From Deltaproteobacteria bacterium (GTDB lineage: Bacteria; Myxococcota; Kuafuiibacteriia; Kuafuiibacteriales; Kuafuiibacteriaceae), in contig JADJPE010000005.1 of the NCBI GenBank assembly GCA_016713425.1, positions 5,492,501-5,556,500 on the forward strand: a stretch of 64,000 bases of DNA, in the 5' to 3' direction. Every line of letters begins with the position of its first letter. The first letter of the stretch is position 1. A model generated the notes under the pieces. That model did no database searches, was not told the origin of the DNA, and saw only the letters and a list, made by a program, of their open reading frames with translations. Positions 25,152 through 33,193 of this stretch are shown piece after piece. The translations under genes were made by a program, and so were the position numbers.

Positions 25152-27776
25152 ATGCCATTGAACCATCGTGCCCCTTTGCGTCCCGTCGCCCGCCTCGTCA
25201 CGCTCACCCTTGGCCTCCTTCTCTCTTCTGGCCCATCGGCCTTTGGCGGCCGCCAGAAACCCACACCGGCCCCGGCAAGACCACATCCATCCCGAGACCT
25301 CCGCGCCCTCGTGGCGCGCGCCGAGGCGCTGCGGGCGTCGCATCAGGATCGCGAAGCGCTCCCGCTCCTGAGACACGCGATCCGGACGCTTCAACCCAAC
25401 GTGGCCATCACTTCTTGGGCCTCCATGACCGCCGCCACAGAGAACGCGGCACGCCTCGGCACCCACATCACGCTCGCGAAGACGCGCATCGTGACCTTCA
25501 CCGGCGGTCGATTCACGGCCTTCGACCGCGCCACCGGTGAAGCCCGTTGGCACTTCGATGCAGATTGGGCCGAGCAGAGTGTCATCCCGACCGCGAGCGG
25601 TCTCCTGCTTGTCTTGACGCCGAAGGAGGTCATCGCGCTCGAACCCGAACACGGGCGCGTTCGCTGGCGGACATCGATGAACGACCCCGCGCCCGAAATC
25701 GTCGAGAGTCCGGACACCGCGGCGTTGCTGATCGCCGACCGGAACGAACTCCGCGCGCTCTCGACCCGTGACGGAAGCGTGCTCTGGCGCTTCGACCCAC
25801 GACTCGATCTCGCGGCGGGCCCCGTTCAGGCGCCCCCCCACGTCGCGATCGCGGCGGGAACCAAAGTCTTCACGGTGCAGTCCGCGGACGGAACGCCTGT
25901 GAAAATCATCGGCCTCGGGGATGAGATCTCAAGCCCACTGATTGCCTCACCGCAAGGCAGCCGCATCTGGGCGATGGTAGGCAGCGATGACGTCGTCCTC
26001 ATAGACGCACAGCATGGCACGATCGTCGCGCGCACCGGCGCGCTTCGGGCCGCAGCTTGGCCAGCCACCGCCGCGGGCGGCCATTTGTATGTTTCGACCA
26101 TCCGGCGACGGGCCTCCGGAGTTGTCGCGGTCACCGCCGAGCCGGCGACCCGCGCGGCAACCAGCGCGGCGACCAAAGACATCGTCGCGAGGGCGACGGT
26201 CTCCCCAGTGCCGGGCGTGACCGGGCCCGTCTTTCGGGTCAGCGACGGACCGGACGCGATCGCGCTCGATCCGAGGCGAGGCACCGTCATGCGCCTCGAT
26301 GGCCAGCGACGGCGCGCGTGGCGAACCAAGATCTCCGCGCCGATCGCGCACGCGACCGTCGGCGCCGGCGCGATCTTCCTGGCCCACCGCAATCAGCTCG
26401 ACATCATGGACCTGGACGCCACACCCCCGCGCGTGACGCGAACTCTCGCGCTGGACCGCGAGATCCTGTCCGTCGCGGTCGACGAGACGGGTGGCGCCCT
26501 TGTGACCGCCGATGGAACCCTGCACGCATTCTCGCACAACCCGCGCGAGGTCGAAGCCCTGCGAACTGATGCGGAAATCGCCCTGGCCCGGTGCCTGCTG
26601 CAGCTTGGCCAGGCGAAGGAGGCCGCACGAACGATCGAAGCGGTCACGGCTCGCTCTCCCGAGAACATCGAAGCCCTCGCGATCCAAGCACGGGCCGATA
26701 CCGCGCTCATACGCGACCGCGCCCTCGCGTCTTGGCTCAAGGTCTCGACGCGCGACGCGACGACACCATCTCTTCGCGTGGAGAGCCGCCAGGCCCTCGA
26801 AAACCTCGCGGGCATTCGGGTCGTTGACGACCTCGACCACGAGGGCGAACTTGCGGGCGCCGCGCACGAATTCGCGACCGCAGAAGACATGATCCTCGTG
26901 CGGACCGGGAACGAGGTCGCCGCGTTCGATGTGGCCGCCGACCGGATCGCCTGGCGCCTTCCGGGCGCAGAACTGAGGCCCGCCGCCGGCGCGTACGCCG
27001 TCATCGAAGGTCGGCTCGTCGACGTCCGGAAGGGTACACCCACGCGAGGGGCGCCGCGCGATCGCGAAGTCGCGTATGTCAACGGGGGCGTCGTTCGGCT
27101 CACCGACACCGAAGGCTTCATCTTCGAAACGTTCGAGCGACCGCCCCACCGATTGTCGCCCTCGCCTGGCATCCCGGTCGATCCGACGTCCGTCATCCTG
27201 GGCGCCTCGGATGCACTCGTTCTCCTGGGGACCCCGGACGCCCCCGAGACGCTCGAGGCGAGAGCGCCGACGACCGGCCGACGAATCTGGCGCCAGACCC
27301 TCGGCCAGGGCCTGAAGATCGAGCGCGCTCTCACAGTCGACGCCACGGTCTTCGCGATCACGGCGACCTGCGCAATCGCGCTCGAGGCAAACACAGGCCG
27401 TCCACGGCCCGCGGCGACCTTCGAACGCCAGGCGGGCGACCGGATCGTCGCCCGGTCCGACCTTCTCCTCACAATCCACGGCGACCAAGTCCGCATCGTC
27501 GACCCAACCGAGGGTCCGCACAGAAAGGCACTCACCATGCCTGCCGCCATCGCCGATGTGGCCATCGCCGGCGCGGCGGGAGCCCCCATCGTCTTCATCG
27601 CGATGGTCGACGGCCACCTTGTGCTGCTCGACCCGGGGCCAGCGAAGATCGAGCGCAGCGTGCTCCTTGCCCCGATCAAGGCGATGGCGGCCGTAGACCG
27701 GGCCGTCCTGATCAGCCTCGAGTCGGGCGTGGTTCTTCGCGCGGCGGCCGAACGCCGACTCAAGCCAGCGACCTGA
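25152..27776 (+). CDS. PQQ-like beta-propeller protein, secreted
   Basis: An 874-residue protein. The N-terminal hydrophobic segment LVTLTLGLLLSSGPSAFGG is a signal peptide. A short helical repeat region follows (LRALVARAEALRASHQDREA), then repeated blades with the pattern of PQQ/WD-like propellers: TAFDRATGEARWHFDADW, IALEPEHGRVRWRTS and RALSTRDGSVLWRF. A TPR-like helical stretch near residue 475-530 splits two sets of blades. Such proteins resemble BamB or quinoprotein scaffolds, but there is no dehydrogenase active site visible. ATG 25152 is preferred over GTG 25146. It is divergent from the FecR gene and 58 bp upstream of kbl. Confidence 0.78.
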   Translation: MPLNHRAPLRPVARLVTLTLGLLLSSGPSAFGGRQKPTPAPARPHPSRDLRALVARAEALRASHQDREALPLLRHAIRTLQPNVAITSWASMTAATENAARLGTHITLAKTRIVTFTGGRFTAFDRATGEARWHFDADWAEQSVIPTASGLLLVLTPKEVIALEPEHGRVRWRTSMNDPAPEIVESPDTAALLIADRNELRALSTRDGSVLWRFDPRLDLAAGPVQAPPHVAIAAGTKVFTVQSADGTPVKIIGLGDEISSPLIASPQGSRIWAMVGSDDVVLIDAQHGTIVARTGALRAAAWPATAAGGHLYVSTIRRRASGVVAVTAEPATRAATSAATKDIVARATVSPVPGVTGPVFRVSDGPDAIALDPRRGTVMRLDGQRRRAWRTKISAPIAHATVGAGAIFLAHRNQLDIMDLDATPPRVTRTLALDREILSVAVDETGGALVTADGTLHAFSHNPREVEALRTDAEIALARCLLQLGQAKEAARTIEAVTARSPENIEALAIQARADTALIRDRALASWLKVSTRDATTPSLRVESRQALENLAGIRVVDDLDHEGELAGAAHEFATAEDMILVRTGNEVAAFDVAADRIAWRLPGAELRPAAGAYAVIEGRLVDVRKGTPTRGAPRDREVAYVNGGVVRLTDTEGFIFETFERPPHRLSPSPGIPVDPTSVILGASDALVLLGTPDAPETLEARAPTTGRRIWRQTLGQGLKIERALTVDATVFAITATCAIALEANTGRPRPAATFERQAGDRIVARSDLLLTIHGDQVRIVDPTEGPHRKALTMPAAIADVAIAGAAGAPIVFIAMVDGHLVLLDPGPAKIERSVLLAPIKAMAAVDRAVLISLESGVVLRAAAERRLKPAT

Positions 27777-27834
27777 CTGGAGCGCCAAGCGTTTCGCTTG
27801 ACCGCCCCAACCGCGGCGGCCAACACTCCGCGCA

Positions 27835-29016
27835 ATGTTCGAAGCCGCACAGCCCCACTTGGCGAAGGCCTTGGCCGAAATCGAAGCCGCCGGTCTCACG
27901 AAGACCGAACGCGTCATCGAATCGCCGCAGGGACCGGAGATCGCGGCCAGGCCAGGCGGCCGCGTCATCAACCTCTGCGCCAACAACTACCTCGGGCTCG
28001 CAAACCATCCGCGGGTTATCGAAGCGGCGCAGCGCGCCCTGAAGGATTTCGGCTACGGTCTTTCGTCGGTTCGTTTCATCTGCGGTACGCAGACGATCCA
28101 CAAGGCGTTGGAGCAGCGCATTTCAGTCTTCCTGGGTACCGAAGACACGATCCTGTACTCAAGCTGCTTTGACGCCAACGGCGGATTGTTCGAGACCCTA
28201 CTCACCGATCAGGACGCCATCATCTCGGACGCGCTCAATCACGCGTCGATCATCGATGGGATTCGCCTCTGCAAAGCCTCGCGCTTTCGTTTCGCGAGCC
28301 AAGACATGAACGAGCTCGAGGCGCAGCTGAAAAAGTCGATGAACCATCGCCTGCGCATGATCGCGACCGACGGCGTCTTCTCGATGGATGGCACTTTTGC
28401 CAAGCTCGACGCGATTTGCGACCTCGCGGAAAAATACGACGCGATGGTGATGGTCGACGACAGTCACGCCACGGGGTTCGTCGGTCCGACGGGCCGCGGG
28501 ACACCGGAGCTCCATGGCGTCGCCCACCGGATCGATGTGATCACCTCTACGCTTGGCAAAGCCCTCGGCGGCGCGGCCGGCGGCTTCACGACGGGTAAGA
28601 AGGAGATCATCGAACTCCTGCGCCAACGATCGCGGCCCTATCTGTTTTCGAACACGCTGAGCCCGGTGATCTGCGGCGCATCGCTCGAGGTCCTCTCGAT
28701 CCTCGAGGACAGCGCGGCCCTACGCGCAAAGCTCTTCGAGAACACGCGGTACTTCCGAGCACGCATGACCGAGGCCGGCTTCGACATTCGTCCCGGGACC
28801 CATCCGATCGTCCCCGTCATGTTTCATGACGCGCGCCGCGCCAAGTCGGTCGCCGACGCACTGTTGGCCGAAGGCGTGTACGCCGTAGGCTTCTGGTATC
28901 CTGTGGTGCCCGAAGGCCAAGCCAGAATTCGGGTCCAACTCTCGGCGGCGCACGACCTCTCGACCCTCGACCGCGCCATCGAGGCCTTCTGTCGAGTTGC
29001 CCCCGCCGCCCCGTGA
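27835..29016 (+). CDS. kbl: Glycine C-acetyltransferase (2-amino-3-ketobutyrate CoA ligase)
   Basis: A 393-residue PLP enzyme of the alpha-oxoamine synthase family. Family motifs run NLCANNYLGLANHPRV, SSVRFICGTQTIHK, VMVDDSHATGFVGPTGRG, and TSTLGKALGGAAGGF, where Lys near 242 forms the PLP aldimine. The glycine-acetyltransferase subgroup is indicated by length and by the RFICGTQ and FSNTLSP phrases; AONS (BioF) and ALAS are related but fit less well. It cleaves 2-amino-3-oxobutyrate with CoA to glycine and acetyl-CoA in threonine breakdown. No threonine dehydrogenase gene is adjacent. Two hairpins follow the stop. Confidence 0.92.
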   Translation: MFEAAQPHLAKALAEIEAAGLTKTERVIESPQGPEIAARPGGRVINLCANNYLGLANHPRVIEAAQRALKDFGYGLSSVRFICGTQTIHKALEQRISVFLGTEDTILYSSCFDANGGLFETLLTDQDAIISDALNHASIIDGIRLCKASRFRFASQDMNELEAQLKKSMNHRLRMIATDGVFSMDGTFAKLDAICDLAEKYDAMVMVDDSHATGFVGPTGRGTPELHGVAHRIDVITSTLGKALGGAAGGFTTGKKEIIELLRQRSRPYLFSNTLSPVICGASLEVLSILEDSAALRAKLFENTRYFRARMTEAGFDIRPGTHPIVPVMFHDARRAKSVADALLAEGVYAVGFWYPVVPEGQARIRVQLSAAHDLSTLDRAIEAFCRVAPAAP

Positions 29017-29021
29017 GATCT

Positions 29022-29059
29022 TTCGCGGGCGCGCCGCGAATGAGCTCCAAATAAGCTCA
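29022..29059. terminator. Tandem hairpins between convergent kbl and the gspE-like gene
   Basis: TTCGCGG (29022-29028) pairs with CCGCGAA (29034-29040) around a 5-nt loop, and TGAGCT (29041-29046) pairs with AGCTCA (29054-29059) around a 7-nt loop. They fill most of the 56-bp gap between two converging genes. There is no clear U-tract, so they may act with Rho or merely protect 3' ends. Confidence 0.5.
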
Positions 29060-29072
29060 GCGCGCTGGCATC

Positions 29073-30932
29073 CTACACATCGCTCTCGGCCGTGACGCGG
29101 AAGATCTCCTCGTACGTGGTAACGCCCTGAGCGAGCTTACGAATCGCCGCCTGCCGGAGCGGCGTCATGCCATCGAGAACGGCGGCCTTGTGAATCTCCT
29201 TGCTGTCCTTCATCTCCGCGATGAGCTTCCTGATCTTCGGGCTGACGTCGAGCATCTCGAAAATGCCCGTCCGCCCAAACAGGCCCGTGTTCCGGCACCG
29301 AACACATCCCTCACCCCGCTTGACGGGGAGTTTTCGCTTCTCGCCCGGCTCGACCGGGATTCCGAGCGTGACGATCTGCTCGTCCGACAGATAGCTCTGG
29401 ACCGCACACTCGCTACAGACGCGCCGCACGAGCCGCTGAGCCACGATGCCGGTGAGGACGGAAGCAAGCATGAACGGCTCGACCCCGAGATCGAGCAAGC
29501 GAGAGATAGACCCCGCCGTGTCGTTCGTGTGAAGCGTCGAGAACACGAGATGCCCCGTCAAGGCAGCCTGCACGGTCATCGCGGCCGTCTCACGATCTCG
29601 GATCTCTCCGACCATGACGATATCGGGATCTTGCCTCAGAATCGTGCGCAGCGCGATCGCGAACGTCACGTCGATCTTCGCCTGCACCGCCACCTGATTC
29701 AGTGGTTCGTAGACCATTTCGATCGGGTCTTCGACCGTGACGATGTTCACGTCGGGACGCGCAAGATACTTGAGCGTCGAGTATAAGGTCGTCGTCTTGC
29801 CGCTGCCGGTCGGTCCGGTCACGAGGACGAGCCCGTGCGGACGCGAGATCCACTGTTCGAAGACATCTCGTTCCTTGGTCGTGAATCCGAGATCGACGAC
29901 ATCCGCCAGAAGAACCTGGGGGTCGAAGATTCGGATGACCACCTTTTCGCCAAACGCCACGGGCAACGACGAGACACGCAGCTCGATCTCTCGCTCGCCC
30001 TTCTGCGTCTTGATACGGCCGTCTTGGGGACGCCGCTTCTCCGCGATATCCATCCGGGCAAGGATCTTGATGCGGGCGACGAACGCGGGATGAACAGCCG
30101 ACGGGATCTCGCCGATATCATGCAACACGCCATCGATCCGCAATCGAAGCTTCGTCACGTCGCGCTTCGGCTCGATGTGAATGTCGCTCGCCCGGTTCTC
30201 GAAAGCCGCGTTCAGAAGATACTCGACCGCCGCGACGATCTTCTGGTCCCCGGGATCGATCTCCTCCGAGCTCCGAACGCGAACGAGCTGTTCGAGATTC
30301 TGCAGGTTGACGCCGGCGGTGGCGTCGGCGGCGGCCCCCGACACCGCCTGCCGAAACCCATAAACCTGCGTAATGACGTTGACGATATCGCGCTTCGAAC
30401 TGACGACGACGTCCACGTTCTGGCCGGTGGCCCGCGCATACTCTTCGAGCGCATGCGTGTCGTAGGGATCCGCGATCGCAACCGTCAGAGACGTTCCCCG
30501 CTGCGAGAGAGGTAGGATGAGATGCCGACGCGCAAAGCCCTTCGGAAGGCTGCGCGTAATGAGCCCCATGTCGAGCTCGAGTGGATCGATCTTCTTGTAC
30601 GGCGTCGACGTCGCTTGCGCGAGGAGCTGAGCCAAGATGTCTTCGTCGATCGTGCGCCCTGGCGCATCTGGGTGCGGGATCTGAACCGTGTCGACGATCT
30701 CGGATGGCGAAACGCGATAATCCTTCCGCCGGCTCCCCTGAGGACCAAACTTGTTCCGCAGGAACTTGGCACGCAGAACCTCCTCTTTGGAGAGCACATC
30801 GCGCTTGGTCGATCCATCGATGGCCTGCGCCTCCATGAGCAAGTCCAGCAGATGCTCAAGGGTGAGTCTGGGCGGCTTCGACACCGACGCTCCCCGAGGC
30901 TGGCCATCCACGCCTTTTTGCGGACCCGACAT
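29073..30932 (-). CDS. GspE/PilB-family secretion or pilus assembly ATPase
   Basis: A 619-residue AAA-like secretion ATPase. An N-terminal MshEN/T2SSE_N module (ILAQLLAQATSTPYKKIDP) covers about residues 100-190. The core has EYLLNAAFENRASDIHIEP, Walker A VTGPTGSGKTTTLYSTL near 372-380, the Asp box VTVEDPIEMVYEPLNQ, Walker B DIVMVGEIRDRET and the His box FSTLHTNDTAG. Two Cys pairs, CSEC and CVRC, form the zinc-binding C-terminal domain. It powers type II secretion or type IV pilus extension from the inner-membrane face. No other gsp/pil genes are visible in the window, so the partner system is unknown; myxobacteria often have several scattered PilB-like ATPases. Confidence 0.92.
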   Translation of the reverse strand: MSGPQKGVDGQPRGASVSKPPRLTLEHLLDLLMEAQAIDGSTKRDVLSKEEVLRAKFLRNKFGPQGSRRKDYRVSPSEIVDTVQIPHPDAPGRTIDEDILAQLLAQATSTPYKKIDPLELDMGLITRSLPKGFARRHLILPLSQRGTSLTVAIADPYDTHALEEYARATGQNVDVVVSSKRDIVNVITQVYGFRQAVSGAAADATAGVNLQNLEQLVRVRSSEEIDPGDQKIVAAVEYLLNAAFENRASDIHIEPKRDVTKLRLRIDGVLHDIGEIPSAVHPAFVARIKILARMDIAEKRRPQDGRIKTQKGEREIELRVSSLPVAFGEKVVIRIFDPQVLLADVVDLGFTTKERDVFEQWISRPHGLVLVTGPTGSGKTTTLYSTLKYLARPDVNIVTVEDPIEMVYEPLNQVAVQAKIDVTFAIALRTILRQDPDIVMVGEIRDRETAAMTVQAALTGHLVFSTLHTNDTAGSISRLLDLGVEPFMLASVLTGIVAQRLVRRVCSECAVQSYLSDEQIVTLGIPVEPGEKRKLPVKRGEGCVRCRNTGLFGRTGIFEMLDVSPKIRKLIAEMKDSKEIHKAAVLDGMTPLRQAAIRKLAQGVTTYEEIFRVTAESDV

Positions 30933-31148
30933 CGGGCGGATGCTAACCGATCACGCGGAACACCGCGACTCGCGTCGACTCATCGCGAAGGCCCATCCCA
31001 CATGGCCATCCCACATGCGCTCGACCGTGTTCCCGATCCCGATCCCGACCTCGACCTCGACCTCGACCGCGGAGCGCGCAAACGCTGAGACGGAGCGCCG
31101 CGCCGCCAGATCCGGCATTCCTGGCCAAGACGCCCCCACCGCCCGCGC

Positions 31149-32255
31149 TCAGCGGAGCTCGACCGTTCGTACGGGCGTGCCGAGGGCCGTCCCGCGCTGC
31201 AGGCCCTCGGCGAGTCCGCGGGAGACGCCTTCTGATACGGCGCCGACCGCGGCTTGGCTCATCGATGCCATCAAGAGATCCATCAGCTTCGGCCCCGGCT
31301 CACGGGGGTAGACCAACGTTGGGTCTTCGTCGACGTCAGCCGACGTCGCGTTCGGAACGGCTGCGGAATCCTCGCCCCGACGCAACGCAGCAAGCGCCAC
31401 GACCTTCCGGGCCGCATCATACAGGTCCCCGAGTTCGTCGACCAAACCCGCCTCCTTCGCCGCGCGGCCCGTGAGCACGCGACCGTCGGCCAACGCCTTG
31501 ACGCGCTCGAGCGGGAGCTTCCGGCGCTCGGCGGTCGTATCGACGAACTGCGTGTAGATGTCGTTGATGAGGCCCATGAAGAGCGCTTCATCCTCCGCGG
31601 TCATCTCTCGAAACGGATTTCCTGCGTCCTTGAGAGGTCCCGACTTGAACGTCCGCATCTTCACACGCGCCAACTCCGCGATGCCTCTCAGGTCAGGACT
31701 TTGCGTGATGACACCGATCGAACCCGTCACGGTTCCGGGCGAAGCAAACACGTAGTCGGCACCGAGCGAAGCCCAGAATCCACCCGACGCCGCCATGCTT
31801 CCCATCGAGGCCACCACCGGCATCTTTTTCGAGGCCCAACGCATCGCAGAAAAGATCTCCTGCGACGGCGCAACCGCGCCGCCTGGGGAGTCGATCCGCA
31901 CCACGAGGCCTCGGAGATCGGTTCGTCGAGCGAAGGTTCGCACCTGCGCGACGATCTCCTTCGCATCCACGATCTCCCCCGTAAGCTCGACCACGCCCAC
32001 CCGGTCTCGCCCGGCGCGAAAGACGCGATCATCGCCCTCGGAGAGGTTCATGAGCGCCACGCAGGCCCCACCGAACCCCACCCCCGCCACCAAACCAACG
32101 GTCACGAACAGGAGAGCCCCGCTACTTGAAGACGCACGCCGTGGCGGCATGCGCTCAGCGGGCCGCCTTGAGGTATGCGGGTGGTCCTGACTCTTGGGGG
32201 GTGAGTCGTCGGGGCTCTTGGAGGGTGAGTCGTTCGGTGTCGAGGCGTGCTCCAT
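31149..32255 (-). CDS. sppA: Signal peptide peptidase SppA, family S49
   Basis: A 368-residue inner-membrane protease. One N-terminal transmembrane helix (GALLFVTVGLVAGVGFGGA) is followed by the S49 domain: VVELTGEI, then GLVVRIDSPGGAVAPSQEI, SMGSMAASGGFWASL with the nucleophile Ser, and the general-base Lys region RVKMRTFKSG. It cleaves leftover signal peptides in the membrane. ATG 32255 was chosen over a GTG 36 bases upstream. The EAL gene ends just upstream, so the two are probably one operon. Downstream, 30933-31148 holds (GACCTC)3 and related hexamer repeats but no gene. Confidence 0.9.
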   Translation of the reverse strand: MEHASTPNDSPSKSPDDSPPKSQDHPHTSRRPAERMPPRRASSSSGALLFVTVGLVAGVGFGGACVALMNLSEGDDRVFRAGRDRVGVVELTGEIVDAKEIVAQVRTFARRTDLRGLVVRIDSPGGAVAPSQEIFSAMRWASKKMPVVASMGSMAASGGFWASLGADYVFASPGTVTGSIGVITQSPDLRGIAELARVKMRTFKSGPLKDAGNPFREMTAEDEALFMGLINDIYTQFVDTTAERRKLPLERVKALADGRVLTGRAAKEAGLVDELGDLYDAARKVVALAALRRGEDSAAVPNATSADVDEDPTLVYPREPGPKLMDLLMASMSQAAVGAVSEGVSRGLAEGLQRGTALGTPVRTVELR

Positions 32256-32296
32256 CTCGCAGATCCTGCATACCACACGTCCGACGAGCACGTGTG

Positions 32297-33049
32297 CTAT
32301 CGATCGGCGACAATGACACGGGCCGGGGTCGGTGGCGGATTCGCGGGTCGAGCGATGTAGAAGCCCTGCCCAAAATGCGCCCCCGCCTCCCGGGCCGCGT
32401 CGAATTCGCTCTCACGCTCGATCCCTTCCGCCACCACGGTCGCCCCGAGCTGAACACAAAGCCCAACGACCGACCGCACGAGGGAGAAGAGGCGCGGGTT
32501 TTCAGGGAGATCGGCGACGAGTTCCCGATCCAGCTTCACGACCTCAGGTTCGAGGTCCGCGATGTAGCGCAGATTCGAATAGCCAGCGCCGAGGTCGTCC
32601 ACCGCGAGCCGAATGCCTTTGCTGCGCACTTCCTGGAGCGTGTTCTTGCAGTAGGCGTGATGCGACAACGGAACGGATTCGGTGATCTCGAGGTAGACCG
32701 CTGGCTCGTGGCGAAAGACGGGGTCGTCGGGCCGAACGAGCCATCCATCGTCGAATTCCTGAGGATGGATGTTCAAGAACAGCGGCATATATGGGCATCC
32801 CTCGATCGCGAGCTCCCGGAGAGACCGCCCAAGCTCTCCACAGCAGTTCCTTTCGATGGCGTCGCGAAATAGCTCAAAAGGACCGCGAAAGCTCGGATCC
32901 GTCGACCGCGCGAGGGCTTCGTAGCCAAAGACCTCGAGCCTCTGCAGGTCGAGGATTGGTTGGTACACAATGCGCAAATCCGAAATGCCCACCGACGTGC
33001 TGACATGGGGGAGAAGATCTCGCGTGAGCCCTCGACGGCTGGTCGCCAC
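32297..33049 (-). CDS. EAL-domain protein, cyclic di-GMP phosphodiesterase
   Basis: A 250-residue protein made of a stand-alone EAL domain. EALAR at 44-48 contains the name-giving Glu. The other catalytic signatures are present: NIHP, YLEITESV, AVDDLGAGYSNL, EVVKLDRELV, TVVAEGIE and GQGFYIARP. All metal and substrate residues expected of an active phosphodiesterase appear intact, so it should degrade c-di-GMP. There is no membrane or receiver domain, so input may come by protein contact. GTG 33049 lies 6 nt after a TATAAC hexamer, which suggests a leaderless start. The sppA gene follows in the same direction. Confidence 0.9.
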   Translation of the reverse strand: MATSRRGLTRDLLPHVSTSVGISDLRIVYQPILDLQRLEVFGYEALARSTDPSFRGPFELFRDAIERNCCGELGRSLRELAIEGCPYMPLFLNIHPQEFDDGWLVRPDDPVFRHEPAVYLEITESVPLSHHAYCKNTLQEVRSKGIRLAVDDLGAGYSNLRYIADLEPEVVKLDRELVADLPENPRLFSLVRSVVGLCVQLGATVVAEGIERESEFDAAREAGAHFGQGFYIARPANPPPTPARVIVADR

Positions 33050-33055
33050 CTCTGA

Positions 33056-33084
33056 GTTATATCAGGTTGCGCCCAAGACGCGAA
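33056..33084 (-). promoter_or_regulatory. Putative promoter abutting the EAL start codon
   Basis: On the minus strand TTCGCG (33084-33079) and TATAAC (33061-33056) are 17 bases apart. Only six bases separate TATAAC from GTG 33049, so transcription should begin at or next to the start codon. Confidence 0.4.
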
Positions 33085-33193
33085 CGTGGGTCTGGATTTC
33101 GAGCGCGCGGAAATGCCTAAACGGGGCGGTTCATCTTTGACGGGAGCACGCGCCTGTGAACTAAGTGTCCGTGGCAGCGCCAAAAGGTAATCT

